Shown: positions 25,418 through 34,307, numbered from the stretch's first letter. The stretch is 64,000 nucleotides of DNA from CAVTJL01 sp963752325 (GCA_963752325.1 CAVVXU010000005.1:1178001-1242000), one strand, 5' to 3'. Notes: generated by a model from the sequence alone, not told the origin. Numbers and translations: made by a program.

Positions 25418-26363
25418 TCAGGGCTTGGGCGCCGGTGCCGGCCGGTCCGGCTGCCAGGCGGCGAGGAACGCCATCACGGTCGCCGCCGAGTTGTCGGCCG
25501 CGATCTGAAAAAAGGTCGGCAGCTCGTTCTCGCCGGGCCCGCCGCCCGCGAGGTCGGAGAGGCTGCGGAAGGCGATGAAGGGCACGCGGTTGCGCCAGGC
25601 CACCGCCGCCACCGCAGCGCTCTCCATGTCCAGCACCTCGGCCTTGAAGGTCGCGAACGTCCAGTCGCGGAAGGCGGCATTGTCGACGAAGGCCGCACCC
25701 GAGACGCCGTTGCCGCCGACCACGAGCCTGGGCTTCGGATCGAGGCACGAGCCGGGCGCCGTGCAGCCCTTGAGCTTCAGGCTCTTGTCGATGCTCCTTG
25801 CCAGCCTCGAGCATGGCCGGGTCGACCTCGAACCAGAAGCGCGTGTCGGCCTCGCCCTCGCCCGAGCGCCGCACCGTGACGGGCTGCGGGAAGATCATGC
25901 CGTAGTGGCCGTGCTCGGCCTTCTTGCGCTCCGGCAGCCGAAATCCGTCCGGCGTCTCGCGGGCGAAGACCGATTCCAGATACTGGCCCCAGCGCTCGGG
26001 CACCACCACGTCGCCCACATGGAGCGCCGGATCGACGCCGCCCGCGATGCCGCTGAAGACGATGCCCGAGGGCGAGAAACGGTCGATCGCGAGCTGCGCC
26101 GTCATCGCCGCGTTGACCATGCTGACGCCGCTGAGGAACAAAACAACCTCGTGGCCCTCGAGCCGGCCCAGCGTGAAGGTGACGCCCGCGGCCTCCACGG
26201 TGCGCTCCACCGTCGTGTGCGCCAGCAGCACTTTTATCTCCGGCGCGAAGGCCGACATCACGGCGAGCCGCTCGGCCGGTGCCGCACGCGCGACGCCACC
26301 GCCGATCAGGCAGGCGGCGACAAAAAAGGCGGCGAGCCAGCGGCCGGCGAGGCCCCGCCTCAC
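25418..26363 (-). CDS. Exported MTA/SAH nucleosidase-family protein, one-base frameshift
   Basis: A nucleoside phosphorylase/nucleosidase-fold protein related to MTA/SAH nucleosidases. It is unusual in having a signal peptide (RGLAGRWLAAFFVAACLIGG, cut after ARA). Fold motifs are LAVMSAFAPEIKVLL, VVLFLSGVSMVNAAMTAQLA, IVFSGIAGGVDPALHVGDVVVP and, after a +1 shift near 25795, EVLDMESAAVAAVAW and FRSLSDLAGG, where the M-E-S and S-D positions match the catalytic pair. The GTG start overlaps the amidohydrolase stop (GTGA), so the two genes are coupled. The periplasmic substrate is unknown. Confidence 0.82.
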
Positions 26364-27282
26364 GGCTTTGCTCCCTGGCCGAGCGCCAGCCGATAAAAGC
26401 TCGCGGCGTTGCGACAGAAAAAGAATCCTGCTCGTCCGCCGAGAAGCCTTTTAAAATATCCATCATGCCCTCGACGATCGTGCGGTAGCTGGCGCGCAGC
26501 CCGGCCACCGGGAAGTTGGAGGCGAACATGCAGCGCTCGATCCCGAAGATCTCGATCGCGTCCAGCACCACGCGACGGTTCTCCTCGAGGTCCCAGGGCT
26601 TTTCCTTCAGCCCGAACTCCGAGACTTTCAGCCACACCTGCGGTGCCTGGGCGATGACGCGCATGGCCTTGCGCCACGCCGCCAGCCCCGCCTCGCTGCG
26701 GTCCCAGGGAAAGCCCGTATGATTCAGCACCATCGGCGTCTCCGGGAAGAGGGACGCGATCTCGGCCGCCTCCTCGAGATGCCAGTAGGGCACGCGCAGG
26801 TCATAGGTCATGCCGAAGCGCTGCAGCATCGCAAAGCCGCGGCGCCAGGCCGGGTCCTGCATCGTCCAGGGCGCGTTTTTTTCAATTTTGTCCGGTGCCA
26901 GCGCGGTCCGGGGCTTCGAGCGCACGCCGCGAAACATCGGGAACTGCGCGTGGCCCTCGAGCACGCGCTCGCAGTCGTCCCGCGCCAGCCACACATGCCC
27001 GACGATCGCGTTGGGCATCCCATGCCGCTCGGCGACCCCGGAGAGCCAGCGCGTCTCGCCCACCTGGTCCTCGCGGTCCCACTCGGCCTCGCAGTGCACC
27101 GTCGCCACCACGTCGAAGCCCTGGGCATCGCGACGATAATCGTCGGGCAGGTAGTTCCTTTTGATCGCGCTGTAATCGCCGAGAAAAAAATGCTCCTCGG
27201 GCCGGTCGCTCAGCCAGGGATAATAGCTCTTGTCGAGATCCCAAAGATGGTGGTGCGCATCGACGATCCTGGGCCCTGCCAT
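26360..27282 (-). CDS. Amidohydrolase family 2 (metal-dependent TIM-barrel), one-base frameshift
   Basis: A COG3618-type amidohydrolase/lactonase. The N-terminal metal motif is IVDAHHHLWDLDKSYYPWL (HxH), followed by HCEAEWDREDQV, a mid-barrel HTGFPWDRSEAGLAAW with the third His, WLKVSEFG, and the Asp-bearing FGIERCMFASNFPVAGL. Members hydrolyse sugar lactones or 2-pyrone-dicarboxylate-like lactones. Near 26430, in a T run, one base seems missing; the C-terminus continues FFCRNAASFYRLALGQGAKP to 26360. It precedes and overlaps the exported nucleosidase gene. The start ATG at 27282 fits the family. Confidence 0.87.
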
Positions 27283-27392
27283 GCGTCGCTCTCCTCCCTT
27301 TTCTGCGAGTCTCGGCCGGTTGCTGCCGGAGCAGTCTTAGGCCCAACGGCAGGGCTGGCGCCAGGGCCGGCGCGCATGGCAGAAGATCGCCC

Positions 27393-27959
27393 ATGCCGAT
27401 GCCACCAAGACAACCCCGCCTCGTGCCGCCCAGCCGCGCCCTGCTCGCCGGCTATGCCGACGCGCTCGCCCGCGGCTGGTCGCCCAACACCGAGCAGGAC
27501 GTGAGCCGCCAGGAGCTGGCCCGCCTGCGCCGCGACCCCGAGGCCTTCCTCGCCGACCTCGTGAGCCAGGAGGGCCGTATCGCCGTCGGCGACGGCCGCA
27601 TCGTGCCGCGCCTGCCTTTTTGTCTGCTCTGGATCACCGACGGCAGCTTTTCGGGCTCGATCAACCTGCGCTACCAGCCCGGCAGCGAGGCGCTGCCCGA
27701 CTACTGCTCGGGCCATATCGGCTATGCCGTGGTGCCCTGGAAGCGCGGCCGCGGCTACGCCACCTGGGCGCTGGGCGCCATCCTCGGCATGGCGCCCGAG
27801 GTCGGGCTGCGCTGGGTCACCATCACCTGCAACGAGGACAACGACGCCTCGCGCCGCGTGATCGAGGCCAACGGCGGCAGGCTCATGGGCCTGGCCCCCG
27901 CCCCCTCGCCGACCGGCAACCGCAAGCTCGTCTTTCGCATCATGCTCGAGGGCGCCTGA
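27393..27959 (+). CDS. GNAT-family acetyltransferase
   Basis: A 188-residue GCN5-related N-acetyltransferase. The conserved pieces are INLRYQPGSEALPDYCSGHIGYAVVPWKRGRGYATWAL, where RGRGYAT is the acetyl-CoA pyrophosphate loop. The segment VTITCNEDNDASRRVIEANGG follows with the N-x-x-S-x-R motif. The N-terminal 60 residues are typical of the subgroup that acts on small amines or aminoacyl compounds, but no substrate can be named. It is divergent from the amidohydrolase and followed by a GFA gene 41 bases on. Confidence 0.87.
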   Translation: MPMPPRQPRLVPPSRALLAGYADALARGWSPNTEQDVSRQELARLRRDPEAFLADLVSQEGRIAVGDGRIVPRLPFCLLWITDGSFSGSINLRYQPGSEALPDYCSGHIGYAVVPWKRGRGYATWALGAILGMAPEVGLRWVTITCNEDNDASRRVIEANGGRLMGLAPAPSPTGNRKLVFRIMLEGA

Positions 27960-28000
27960 GGCCGCGTCGGCCGCGCCGCGAGGAACGGAGGAGCATCGCC

Positions 28001-28480
28001 ATGGAGACGTCGATGAGCTGGCCGGATCTGCCCTGGCAAGGCGGCTGCCGCTGCGGGCAGGTGCGCTTCCAGGTCACGGCCCCGCCCCTTTTGACCATGG
28101 CCTGCCACTGCACCGGCTGCCAGCGCATGACCGCCAGCGCCTTTTCCCTCAGCATAGCGCTGCCGGCGGAGGGCTTGGCCGTCACCCGGGGCGAGCCCGT
28201 CATCGGCGGCCTCCACGGCTCGCCCCGCCATTTTTTCTGCCCCCATTGCATGAGCTGGCTCTTCAGCCGGCCCGACCGCATGACCTGGCTCGTGCTGCTG
28301 CGCGCCACCATGCTCGACGAGCCCGGCTGGTTCACGCCCTTCATCGAGAGCTGGACGAGCGAGAAGCTGCCCTGGGCCACCACCCCCGCCCGCCACAGCT
28401 TCGAGGGGTTCCCGACCCTCGAGGACTATGAGGGACTGACGAAGGATTTTGCGGCGTGGGCGGGGCGGAAGGCGGGCTGA
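28001..28480 (+). CDS. GFA/CENP-V family zinc-binding protein
   Basis: A 159-residue protein of the glutathione-dependent formaldehyde-activating enzyme (GFA) fold. Zinc ligands are in GGCRCGQVRFQV, CHCTGCQRMTASAFS and FFCPHCMSWLFSR. The start ATG at 28001 has GGAGGA eight bases upstream. Real formaldehyde activation has been shown for only a few members, so a general zinc-binding function is safer. It follows the GNAT gene on the same strand and may share its transcript. Confidence 0.87.
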   Translation: METSMSWPDLPWQGGCRCGQVRFQVTAPPLLTMACHCTGCQRMTASAFSLSIALPAEGLAVTRGEPVIGGLHGSPRHFFCPHCMSWLFSRPDRMTWLVLLRATMLDEPGWFTPFIESWTSEKLPWATTPARHSFEGFPTLEDYEGLTKDFAAWAGRKAG

Positions 28481-28587
28481 GCGGATCGTCCGGGCGCTCT
28501 GCCGGCCCCATATGAAGATGGCTTCCGTTCGGCCGACGCTCCCCGTTAGGTTGAGCCGGGGAGCCGCAGGGGGGAGCCGCTCTCGCC

Positions 28588-28896
28588 ATGGCGACCCGCC
28601 AGGAAGAACTCTACGAGCAGGATTTTTACGTCTGGACGCAGGACCAGGCCGCAGCGCCCCACCGCCTCGCCGAGCAGCACCGGGACGGCCCGCTCGACCT
28701 TGCGAATCGGGGCGCCCCGGCGGAGGATCGCCCTGGTTCATCCTCCCGGCCACATCCGCAGCCTAAGAAAGAAATCGGGGAAATATGCTCTACAAAGATA
28801 CCCTATCCGCGCTACTTTCTCGCGGATACTTCCCTCGGGAACTTCCACTGGTCTTTACAACTCAGAGATTCGGCTCAGCGCTCTCGATATTCTTAA
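28588..28896 (+). pseudogene. Truncated DUF29 gene at left edge of AT-rich island
   Basis: Residues 1-38 match the DUF29 start (ELYEQDFYVWTQDQAAA through DGPLDL) and parallel the complete copy at 30670-31092, including the upstream words TAGGTTGAGCCG. Similarity stops near base 28705, and the open frame then runs by chance into the reverse-transcriptase region. It is the 5' remnant of a DUF29 gene disrupted at the island border. Confidence 0.7.
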
Positions 28897-30600
28897 GAGA
28901 TGGAACGATCAGAAACTCTATGCCCGTGATACAAAGAAGGTCGCGACATTAAAGAAGGGAAAGAGGCGAAGAGGCCCTACACATACAAGATTTTGCCGAC
29001 CGAGATGGAAGTTATTTCTACGCCAAAACGTGGGTATGAGCGTCGGAATATTCATATAACCCACCCGTTGCCACAAGCAATATTATGTCACGAATTGGCT
29101 TTCAATTGGAAGACAATTCAAAAATGGCTTCAGTATCAAACATTTTCGCTGGATAAAATACGAGTATCATAGATATCAGCGAGCCATAAAAGGGATTAAC
29201 TTCTCCGTCCATAAAGCTAAGAAGAATTATATTTATGCTACCTCAGACTGGGTAGTAAAAACAGATATCTCACGATTTTATCCCATGGTATATACACATT
29301 CAATTGCCTGGGCCGCCTATGGTAAGGAACGAGTGAAAACAAATATGACTTACTACAAAAGATCTCTTGCCGATCGCCTTGATGTTTTAGTTCGGTCGTG
29401 CAATCGCAATCAGACGATCGGTATTCCAATCGGGCCTGAAACCTCGCGTATAATAGCAGAAGTAATTTCCTCGCGGATTGATAATCAGTTTCGGACCTTG
29501 CAACCCCTTCTTCCAGTGACGTCAGTCGACCGATTGCAGGACGATTGGTTCGTTGGGCTTCGGACGTTAGAAGAATCGGAAGAAATACTGTCAAATATTT
29601 CATCAGCGTATCGGACCTTCGGACTGGAAATAAATGGATCTAAGACTTCAATTAGCCATATCCTAGCCGCACCAGCAGAGGCCTGGGTATCGGAGATAAA
29701 TGCCTTCCTGTCGCACCGCGTTGGCCCGATATCAGGCAAGCGGCTAACCGAACTATTCGCGCTTTGTCTCAGACTTCAATCTTTATATCCGCATGAGCCT
29801 GTCATTAACTATGCCCTCAGTGTTGTTGGAGGATACCGAATAGCTCCCAATGACATTAAGGATGCCGAATCGTTCCTACTAAAGGCAGCGGTCGTATCTC
29901 CGGTTTCTATGGACCGCATATGTAGAATTATCTTGAATATACAACACTCGACAAAGATGATTTCGGTGGAGCGTGTTCGGAGAAGATTTACAGACTTGGC
30001 TGTACGGAACTTAAGGAACGGGAACCTCTACGAGGTAATATGGCTTATTTATACCATTAGAGGACTAAAGAAACCACTCCGTTCGGCAGATCTGGCTGCA
30101 ATGGCATAGGTTACACCATCGTCGGCACTCGCACTTATATTGTTCGATATAGGAAGCAAAGGATTGTGCCTTTCGCCGTTGCCTAAACAAGCGTGGGAGA
30201 ATCAAATCAATTCTGGGAATGTACTATCGGATTGGACATGGCTTTTGGCATACGAGGGCTTTCGGCATGGATGGCTTAAAGACAAGAGTAATTTAATGAT
30301 GGCGCCATTCTTTAAAGCCATGCATGATCGCGATGTGCTTTTCTACGATGAAACTAAGAGCGTCGTCAGATCGAGTACTATAAATCGCGTTAAGAAAGAC
30401 TCTATTAGAAGGAACAGCCTTGCTATTAACTCGCTTTTGCGAGCCCTGCGCGGCTTCGCCACCATTGGCGGCGATCATGGATATGCGTAGTTCTTTGGAA
30501 TTTATGATATTAACTATACCAGCGTGTGTGATGTAGAAACGATGCCGAGTTTACTTCAGCATTTGGTCCACGACTGGCCTCGATGCGCATTCAACCAAGG
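28745..30600. other. AT-rich acquired island
   Basis: Base composition changes sharply from GC-rich to near-balanced at about 28.75 kb and back at about 30.6 kb. The island holds only the decayed reverse-transcriptase gene. It is bordered by DUF29 copies in inverted orientation. I see no terminal repeats, integrase gene or target duplication. Confidence 0.65.
28785..30490 (+). pseudogene. Reverse transcriptase of Abi/UG (defence-associated) type, decayed
   Basis: Joined over four frame segments the product starts RGYFPRELPLVFTTQRFGSAL (ATG 28785, GGGGA upstream). It continues DILKRWNDQKLYARDTKKVA, GYERRNIHITHPLPQAILC, then VVKTDISRFYPMVYTHSIAW (RT block with first Asp), NQTIGIPIGPETSRIIAEVI and RLQDDWFVG (the xxDD catalytic pair), followed by FGLEINGSKTSI. 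A long C-terminal helical region follows. Frames change near 28880, 28985 and 29130, and TAG at 30107 is in frame. After TAG at 30488 the same frame stays open (FFGIYDINYTSV). No maturase or retron RNA is seen. The N-terminal RGYFP-EL-FTT motif suggests the Abi/UG anti-phage RTs. Confidence 0.75.
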
Positions 30601-30669
30601 AACTGCGGCCTTCGATGCGTCGCTCGCGCCTCATGCGAGCTTCGTATTGATCTGCAGCGCCCATCACTC
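30491..30669. other. Right border of the AT-rich island
   Basis: Composition returns to GC-rich across this stretch. The first 70 bases may still encode the C-terminus of the reverse transcriptase, since the frame is open after the 30488 stop. No other gene is supported. Confidence 0.4.
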
Positions 30670-31092
30670 CTACCGTGTCACCGATCGCCAGCTGCTCAGA
30701 GACCACGTCTCGTCGAGCAACCCCTCGAGCGGATACTGGCATTCTTCGGGCAGGTTATCAGCGGCCTCGGCCTCGCCTGTCCTGACCACCGCCTTGCGTG
30801 CCCGGCGAAGCGCCTGCGCATAGGCCTCCGGCAGCTGGGTCCCGAGGTCCCGGCGAATGGTGGCCGTTAGCCGCTCGGCGATCTCGTCGCGGGCGTGCTC
30901 GACCAGCCGGCGGAGCTGGCTCCGCGCAACGTTGCGCACTTCCGAGCCCGACTCTTCCACCTCCTCCGCCAAATGCTCAAGGTCGAGCGGGCCGCTCCAC
31001 CGCTCGGCCGACAGCCGCCGCAGCGCCGCCGCCTGCTCACGGCTCCACTGATAAAGGTCCTCGTCGTACAGCTCTGACTTCCGCATCGCCAT
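30670..31092 (-). CDS. DUF29 family protein
   Basis: A 140-residue DUF29 protein: SELYDEDLYQWSREQAAALRRL, GPLDLEHLAEEVEESGSEVR, then RSQLRRLVEHARDEI and a C-terminal ECQYPLEGLLDETW matching the family P-Y-x-L-x-x-x-L-D/E pattern. DUF29 proteins are small, helical and of unknown function, common in cyanobacteria and alphaproteobacteria, usually in several copies. It converges on the island and mirrors the truncated copy at 28588. The upstream region shares TAGGTTGAGCCG with that copy. Confidence 0.85.
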   Translation of the reverse strand: MAMRKSELYDEDLYQWSREQAAALRRLSAERWSGPLDLEHLAEEVEESGSEVRNVARSQLRRLVEHARDEIAERLTATIRRDLGTQLPEAYAQALRRARKAVVRTGEAEAADNLPEECQYPLEGLLDETWSLSSWRSVTR

Positions 31093-31348
31093 GGTAGGCA
31101 GCGCTCTTCACGGCTCAACCTACCAGAGAACGAAGGGCAGGCGAAGAGGCGAGAACGGGCCGGGAACGACAAGACATCAGGCATGCACGCTCGGCATGCG
31201 AGACTGGAGCGTTTCAGCGAGCTCGGCCCTGCCAGCCGCCTTGCAGCCTCTCATGCTGTCCGCCTAAGAATAGGTCCTGCTCGCGCGCCCGACCTCGGGA
31301 GCAGCCACTTGACCACCGACAAACGCGCCGGCGCGTCGCGACGCGCCG
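31093..31348. other. Divergent intergenic region
   Basis: A region of about 250 bases between DUF29 (minus) and the GNAT gene (plus). It holds both promoters. I see no small gene or hairpin that stands out. Confidence 0.4.
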
Positions 31349-31936
31349 ATGACGATCCGCGACGCCGGCCCGGCCGACGCCGCGACCATCGCCGATCTGC
31401 ATGTGGCGAGCTGGCGCTCGGCCTATCGCGGCATCATGCCGGATTCTTTTCTCGATGGGCCGGTCGTCGCCGATCGGCGCGCCCACTGGGATGCGATACT
31501 GGCGCGGCCGCCCGCGGGCGCTGTCGTGCTGCTGGCCGAGGCGGCCGGCCAGCCGATGGGCTTCATCGCCGCCTACCCCGGCGTCGAGCCCGGCTGGGAT
31601 GTCTCTATCGACAATCTCCACGTCCGCCCCGGCCGGCGCGGCGGCGGGCTCGGCCGGCTTCTTCTCGGCGCCGCAGCGGATCGCCTCGCCGCCCGCGGCC
31701 TCGAGAGCGTTTGTCTGTGGGCCTTTTCCGCCAACAGGGCCGGCATCCGCTTCTACGAGCGTCTCGGCGGCCGCACGGTCGAGACCGGCTTTGACACGGT
31801 CGACGGCGAGCGCCTCCCGCACCAGCGCATCGCCTGGAACGACCTCGCCAGGCTGGCACGCGCCTGTCGCACCGAGAGGGCCCCCGTCCGTGCCCGACAG
31901 GCGAGTGACAAAATAAAAGAATCAACTTCTGATTGA
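31349..31936 (+). CDS. GNAT-family acetyltransferase
   Basis: A 195-residue GCN5-related acetyltransferase. N-terminal MTIRDAGPADAATIADLHVASWRSAYRGIMP is the common start of this subgroup. The acetyl-CoA loop is VRPGRRGGGLGRLLLGAA, and the C-terminal motif is ANRAGIRFYERLGGR. The last 30 residues are basic and unrelated to the fold. The end of the gene overlaps the -35 region of the following promoter, so the next gene is transcribed separately. The substrate is not predictable. Confidence 0.87.
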   Translation: MTIRDAGPADAATIADLHVASWRSAYRGIMPDSFLDGPVVADRRAHWDAILARPPAGAVVLLAEAAGQPMGFIAAYPGVEPGWDVSIDNLHVRPGRRGGGLGRLLLGAAADRLAARGLESVCLWAFSANRAGIRFYERLGGRTVETGFDTVDGERLPHQRIAWNDLARLARACRTERAPVRARQASDKIKESTSD

Positions 31937-31959
31937 CATTCGGCTCTCATTCCTATACT
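31921..31959 (+). promoter_or_regulatory. Conserved promoter of leaderless paralogue A
   Basis: ATCAACTTCTGATTGACAT contains the -35 TTGACA (31933-31938), followed by TATACT (31954-31959) and only eight bases to the ATG at 31968. The same words precede paralogue B at 37974. No ribosome-binding site is present, implying a leaderless mRNA. Confidence 0.55.
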
Positions 31960-31967
31960 GAACCTAT

Positions 31968-32549
31968 ATGCCTTCCGTCTACCCCTCGCGTTCCCCTGCC
32001 TCGATGCCCGCCGCCCGCACCGTGCGGCTCGCTCGAAGGCTCGCCGGCGGCATGACGCCCGCCGAGGTCGCCAAGCACGAGGGCACGGACGAGGCCGAGC
32101 TCTTGTCACTGCTCGCCGACGAGAAGTTCCAGGAGCATGTCGCGTACTACCGGCTCGAAGCCGAGCTGCCCGAGGACGAGCGCGAAGAGCTCTTGGTCAA
32201 GACGGCGCTCGCCGGCCTCCAGCACCTCGCCGACATGGGCGACACCAAGGCGCTTTTGTTTCTTACCTATGAGGGCAACCGCGGGCGCCACCCGGAAAAC
32301 CGCCTGCGCCGCCTCGCGTCGCGCACGACCGATCGCCGTCCCGGCCTCCGTGCCGGGGACGAGATCGGCGCGGAGCCGGCCGAGCCCGTCGCCGCCGAGC
32401 TTGTTTCGGACCTCGTCGCCTTCGCCCCGAGCAACCCGGACGTGGCCGACTGGATCATCCGCTACGCCGAGAGCCGCCAAGCCACGCTGGGAGAGAGCGG
32501 GGCCAAGGTGGAGGAGCAAAAAAGGAGGGCGAGACAAAAAAGAGACTGA
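31968..32549 (+). CDS. Unknown protein, paralogue A of an inverted pair
   Basis: A 193-residue hydrophilic protein. A basic N-terminus is followed by a helix-turn-helix-like stretch, RLARRLAGGMTPAEVAKHEG with DEAELLSLLADEKFQEHVAYY, reminiscent of small terminase subunits. Next come a helical segment (LVKTALAGLQHLADMGDTKA), RGRHPENRLRRL and a C-terminal VSDLVAFAPSNPDVADWIIRY. It is about 80% identical over its core to the gene at 37339-37974, which lies in opposite orientation 5.4 kb away. I do not recognise a function. DNA binding is a guess from the N-terminal half. Confidence 0.65.
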   Translation: MPSVYPSRSPASMPAARTVRLARRLAGGMTPAEVAKHEGTDEAELLSLLADEKFQEHVAYYRLEAELPEDEREELLVKTALAGLQHLADMGDTKALLFLTYEGNRGRHPENRLRRLASRTTDRRPGLRAGDEIGAEPAEPVAAELVSDLVAFAPSNPDVADWIIRYAESRQATLGESGAKVEEQKRRARQKRD

Positions 32550-32596
32550 GCCCCAGCGGATCACAGCGAGGAAACGGCGCGCCCGCGTCTCCTTTC

Positions 32597-32805
32597 TTTG
32601 TCACCCTCGTGCTCGACACGAGGGTCCATGCCCCGTCCTGGCGAGGCCCTCGCGAGGGTGAGCATGGATCCTCGGGTCAAGCGCCCGAGGATGACAGAAA
32701 GAGAGCCCGGCCCGCGTTGGTGGGATCGAGCGCGCACCACCGCGCTCCCCCTGCTGTCACCCTCGTGCCCCGGCACGAGGGTCCATGCCCCGTGCTCGGC
32801 GCAGC
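32597..32805. repeat. REP-like palindromic repeats after paralogue A
   Basis: Two units of TGTCACCCTCGTGCYCSRCA followed by CGAGGGTCCATGCCCCG occur at 32599 and 32755. Between them ATCCTCGGG-tcaagcg-CCCGAGGAT (32668-32692) is a perfect stem-loop. Similar units, inverted, follow paralogue B at 37.1-37.2 kb. They may also serve as transcription stops. Confidence 0.6.
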
Positions 32806-32823
32806 CTCGCCGCGCCGGGGCCC

Positions 32824-33135
32824 CTACTGGTCGTCGAGGCGGCAGCCGTCGCGTTGGCTCATGTAGCGGGCGACGCGGCCGATGCCGAGGACCGAGGCCT
32901 CGACCCGCTTGGCCGCCTGGTCGACATCGACGCTGACGAACGGGACGCTGGAGCTGGCATAGCTCTCGCAATAGGCCTCGCTCTGGCCGATCACGAACCG
33001 GCACGAGCAGCGCTCCTTGGCGAGGTAGGCCGGTGAGATGGCCGGGAGGGTGATGAGATTGGCCCAGCCCGTGACGATCCAGAAGATGAGCCCGAGCACG
33101 ATGACGGCGACGAGGCCGCGGACGATCAGGCGCAT
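32824..33135 (-). CDS. Small membrane-anchored protein of unknown function
   Basis: A 103-residue protein with one N-terminal membrane segment (LIVRGLVAVIVLGLIFWIVT) and an extracytoplasmic domain rich in Cys and aromatic residues (ERCSCRFVIGQSEAYCESYA, then VEASVLGIGRVARY and DGCRLDD). The four cysteines could form two disulfides. Its ATG overlaps the TGA of the serine-hydrolase homologue (TGATG), so the two are co-translated and probably act together at the cell envelope. I know no family name for it. Confidence 0.7.
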   Translation of the reverse strand: MRLIVRGLVAVIVLGLIFWIVTGWANLITLPAISPAYLAKERCSCRFVIGQSEAYCESYASSSVPFVSVDVDQAAKRVEASVLGIGRVARYMSQRDGCRLDDQ

Positions 33136-34307
33136 CAGGAGCTCCGGCCGCGAGGGGCGAACGCCTTGACGGCGAGCTGCAGGAAGGCCGCGTCGGAGAA
33201 GTCGCGGCCCTGGTCGTCGCCGATGCGGACGATGACGAGCCCGAGCGACGGGATGACGTAGAGGCGCTGACCCTTCCGTCCGAGGGCGGTGAGCGTGTCC
33301 TGGGGTGCCGTCGTCATCGGCGGGCTGGCGCCTTGGGAGAGCGGCACGTTGAGCCACCAAAGGGCGCCGAAGCTCGCCCGCCTGCCACCGCCATTGTCGC
33401 CCAGAAGCGGTGCCGCCGGCGTGCCCGCGAGCTTGACCCAGCCGTCGGGCAGCAGCTGCTTGCCGTCCCAGCAGCCGTCCATCAGGTAGAGGAGACCGAG
33501 CCGGGCGAGATCGCGGGGCGTGGCGTAGAGGTAGTTTGGACCGACGAAGGTGCCCACCCCGTCCCGCTCCCAGACGACGGAGCGCATGCCCAGCGGATCG
33601 AAGAGCTCGGTCCAGGGATAGCTGCCATAGGCCGCCTCGCCCACGAGCGGGCGCAGGGCCGCCATCAGCAGCATCGGATCGCCGCCGCCGAGGCTCCAGT
33701 GGGTGCCGGGCGGGTAGTCGAGCGGCTGGGACGCAACATAGGCCGCCATGTCGTGATGGCCACGGGTGTAGAGCATGCTGAGCAGCGTCGAGCCGAAGGG
33801 CGCGTACTCGTAGCGGTCGTCGAAGCGCAGCCCCGAGGTCATGGTGAGCAGCTGGTGGATCGTGATCGCCTGCTTGCCCGGCGTGTCGAGGGCGGGCAGC
33901 AGCCGACCGACGGGGGTGTCGATGTTGAGGTGCTTCTCCAGCACCAGGCGCCCATAGAGGGCCTGGACGACACTCGAGGTGATGCCCCAGGCGGGTGCCG
34001 GCGTGTCGACGCGGAAGCCGTTGGCGTAGCGCTCGTAGACGATCGTGCCGCCCTGCACCACGACAAGGGCGTCGGTACGCAGGTCGGAGGGCTGCGCCTC
34101 GGGCTGGTCCTCCGGGAAGGCGTAGTTGGTGAAGTCCGCCATGGCGTCCACCGGACCGGTCGGCTTGGCCGTGGCCCAGGTCTGGTCGGGCCAGGTGATG
34201 AGCTTGGCGCTGGCCGCGCAGTCGGCGGCGCCCGCCGGCCATGCAGGCACGAGGCTGGCGAGAGCGAGGCAACCTGCTACAGCGATGCAGGCTCGACTGA
34301 CGGGCAT
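33135..34307 (-). CDS. Exported serine beta-lactamase-fold protein lacking catalytic residues
   Basis: A class C beta-lactamase/6-aminohexanoate-hydrolase-fold protein of about 390 residues. The signal peptide is ACIAVAGCLALASLVPAWPA, cut near AGA. Fold landmarks are ALVVVQGGTIVYERYANGF, LNIDTPVGRLLPAL, HQLLTMTSGLRFDD, GDPMLLMAALRPLVG and LYATPRDLARLGLLYLMDG. At the S-x-x-K position, where relatives have S-x-x-K-S, this protein has AWGITSSVVQALYG. Ser is replaced by Gly and Lys by Ser, and the Tyr-Ser motif reads THWSLGGGD. It is probably a non-catalytic binding protein. The start ATG 34307 has GGAGG four bases upstream. Confidence 0.8.
   Translation of the reverse strand: MPVSRACIAVAGCLALASLVPAWPAGAADCAASAKLITWPDQTWATAKPTGPVDAMADFTNYAFPEDQPEAQPSDLRTDALVVVQGGTIVYERYANGFRVDTPAPAWGITSSVVQALYGRLVLEKHLNIDTPVGRLLPALDTPGKQAITIHQLLTMTSGLRFDDRYEYAPFGSTLLSMLYTRGHHDMAAYVASQPLDYPPGTHWSLGGGDPMLLMAALRPLVGEAAYGSYPWTELFDPLGMRSVVWERDGVGTFVGPNYLYATPRDLARLGLLYLMDGCWDGKQLLPDGWVKLAGTPAAPLLGDNGGGRRASFGALWWLNVPLSQGASPPMTTAPQDTLTALGRKGQRLYVIPSLGLVIVRIGDDQGRDFSDAAFLQLAVKAFAPRGRSS

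Noticed and set aside
28785..30490. Retron or group II intron
   Set aside because: No msr/msd-like inverted repeat, intron domain V or maturase/endonuclease region is visible, and the RT has the N-terminal motif of Abi/UG types.
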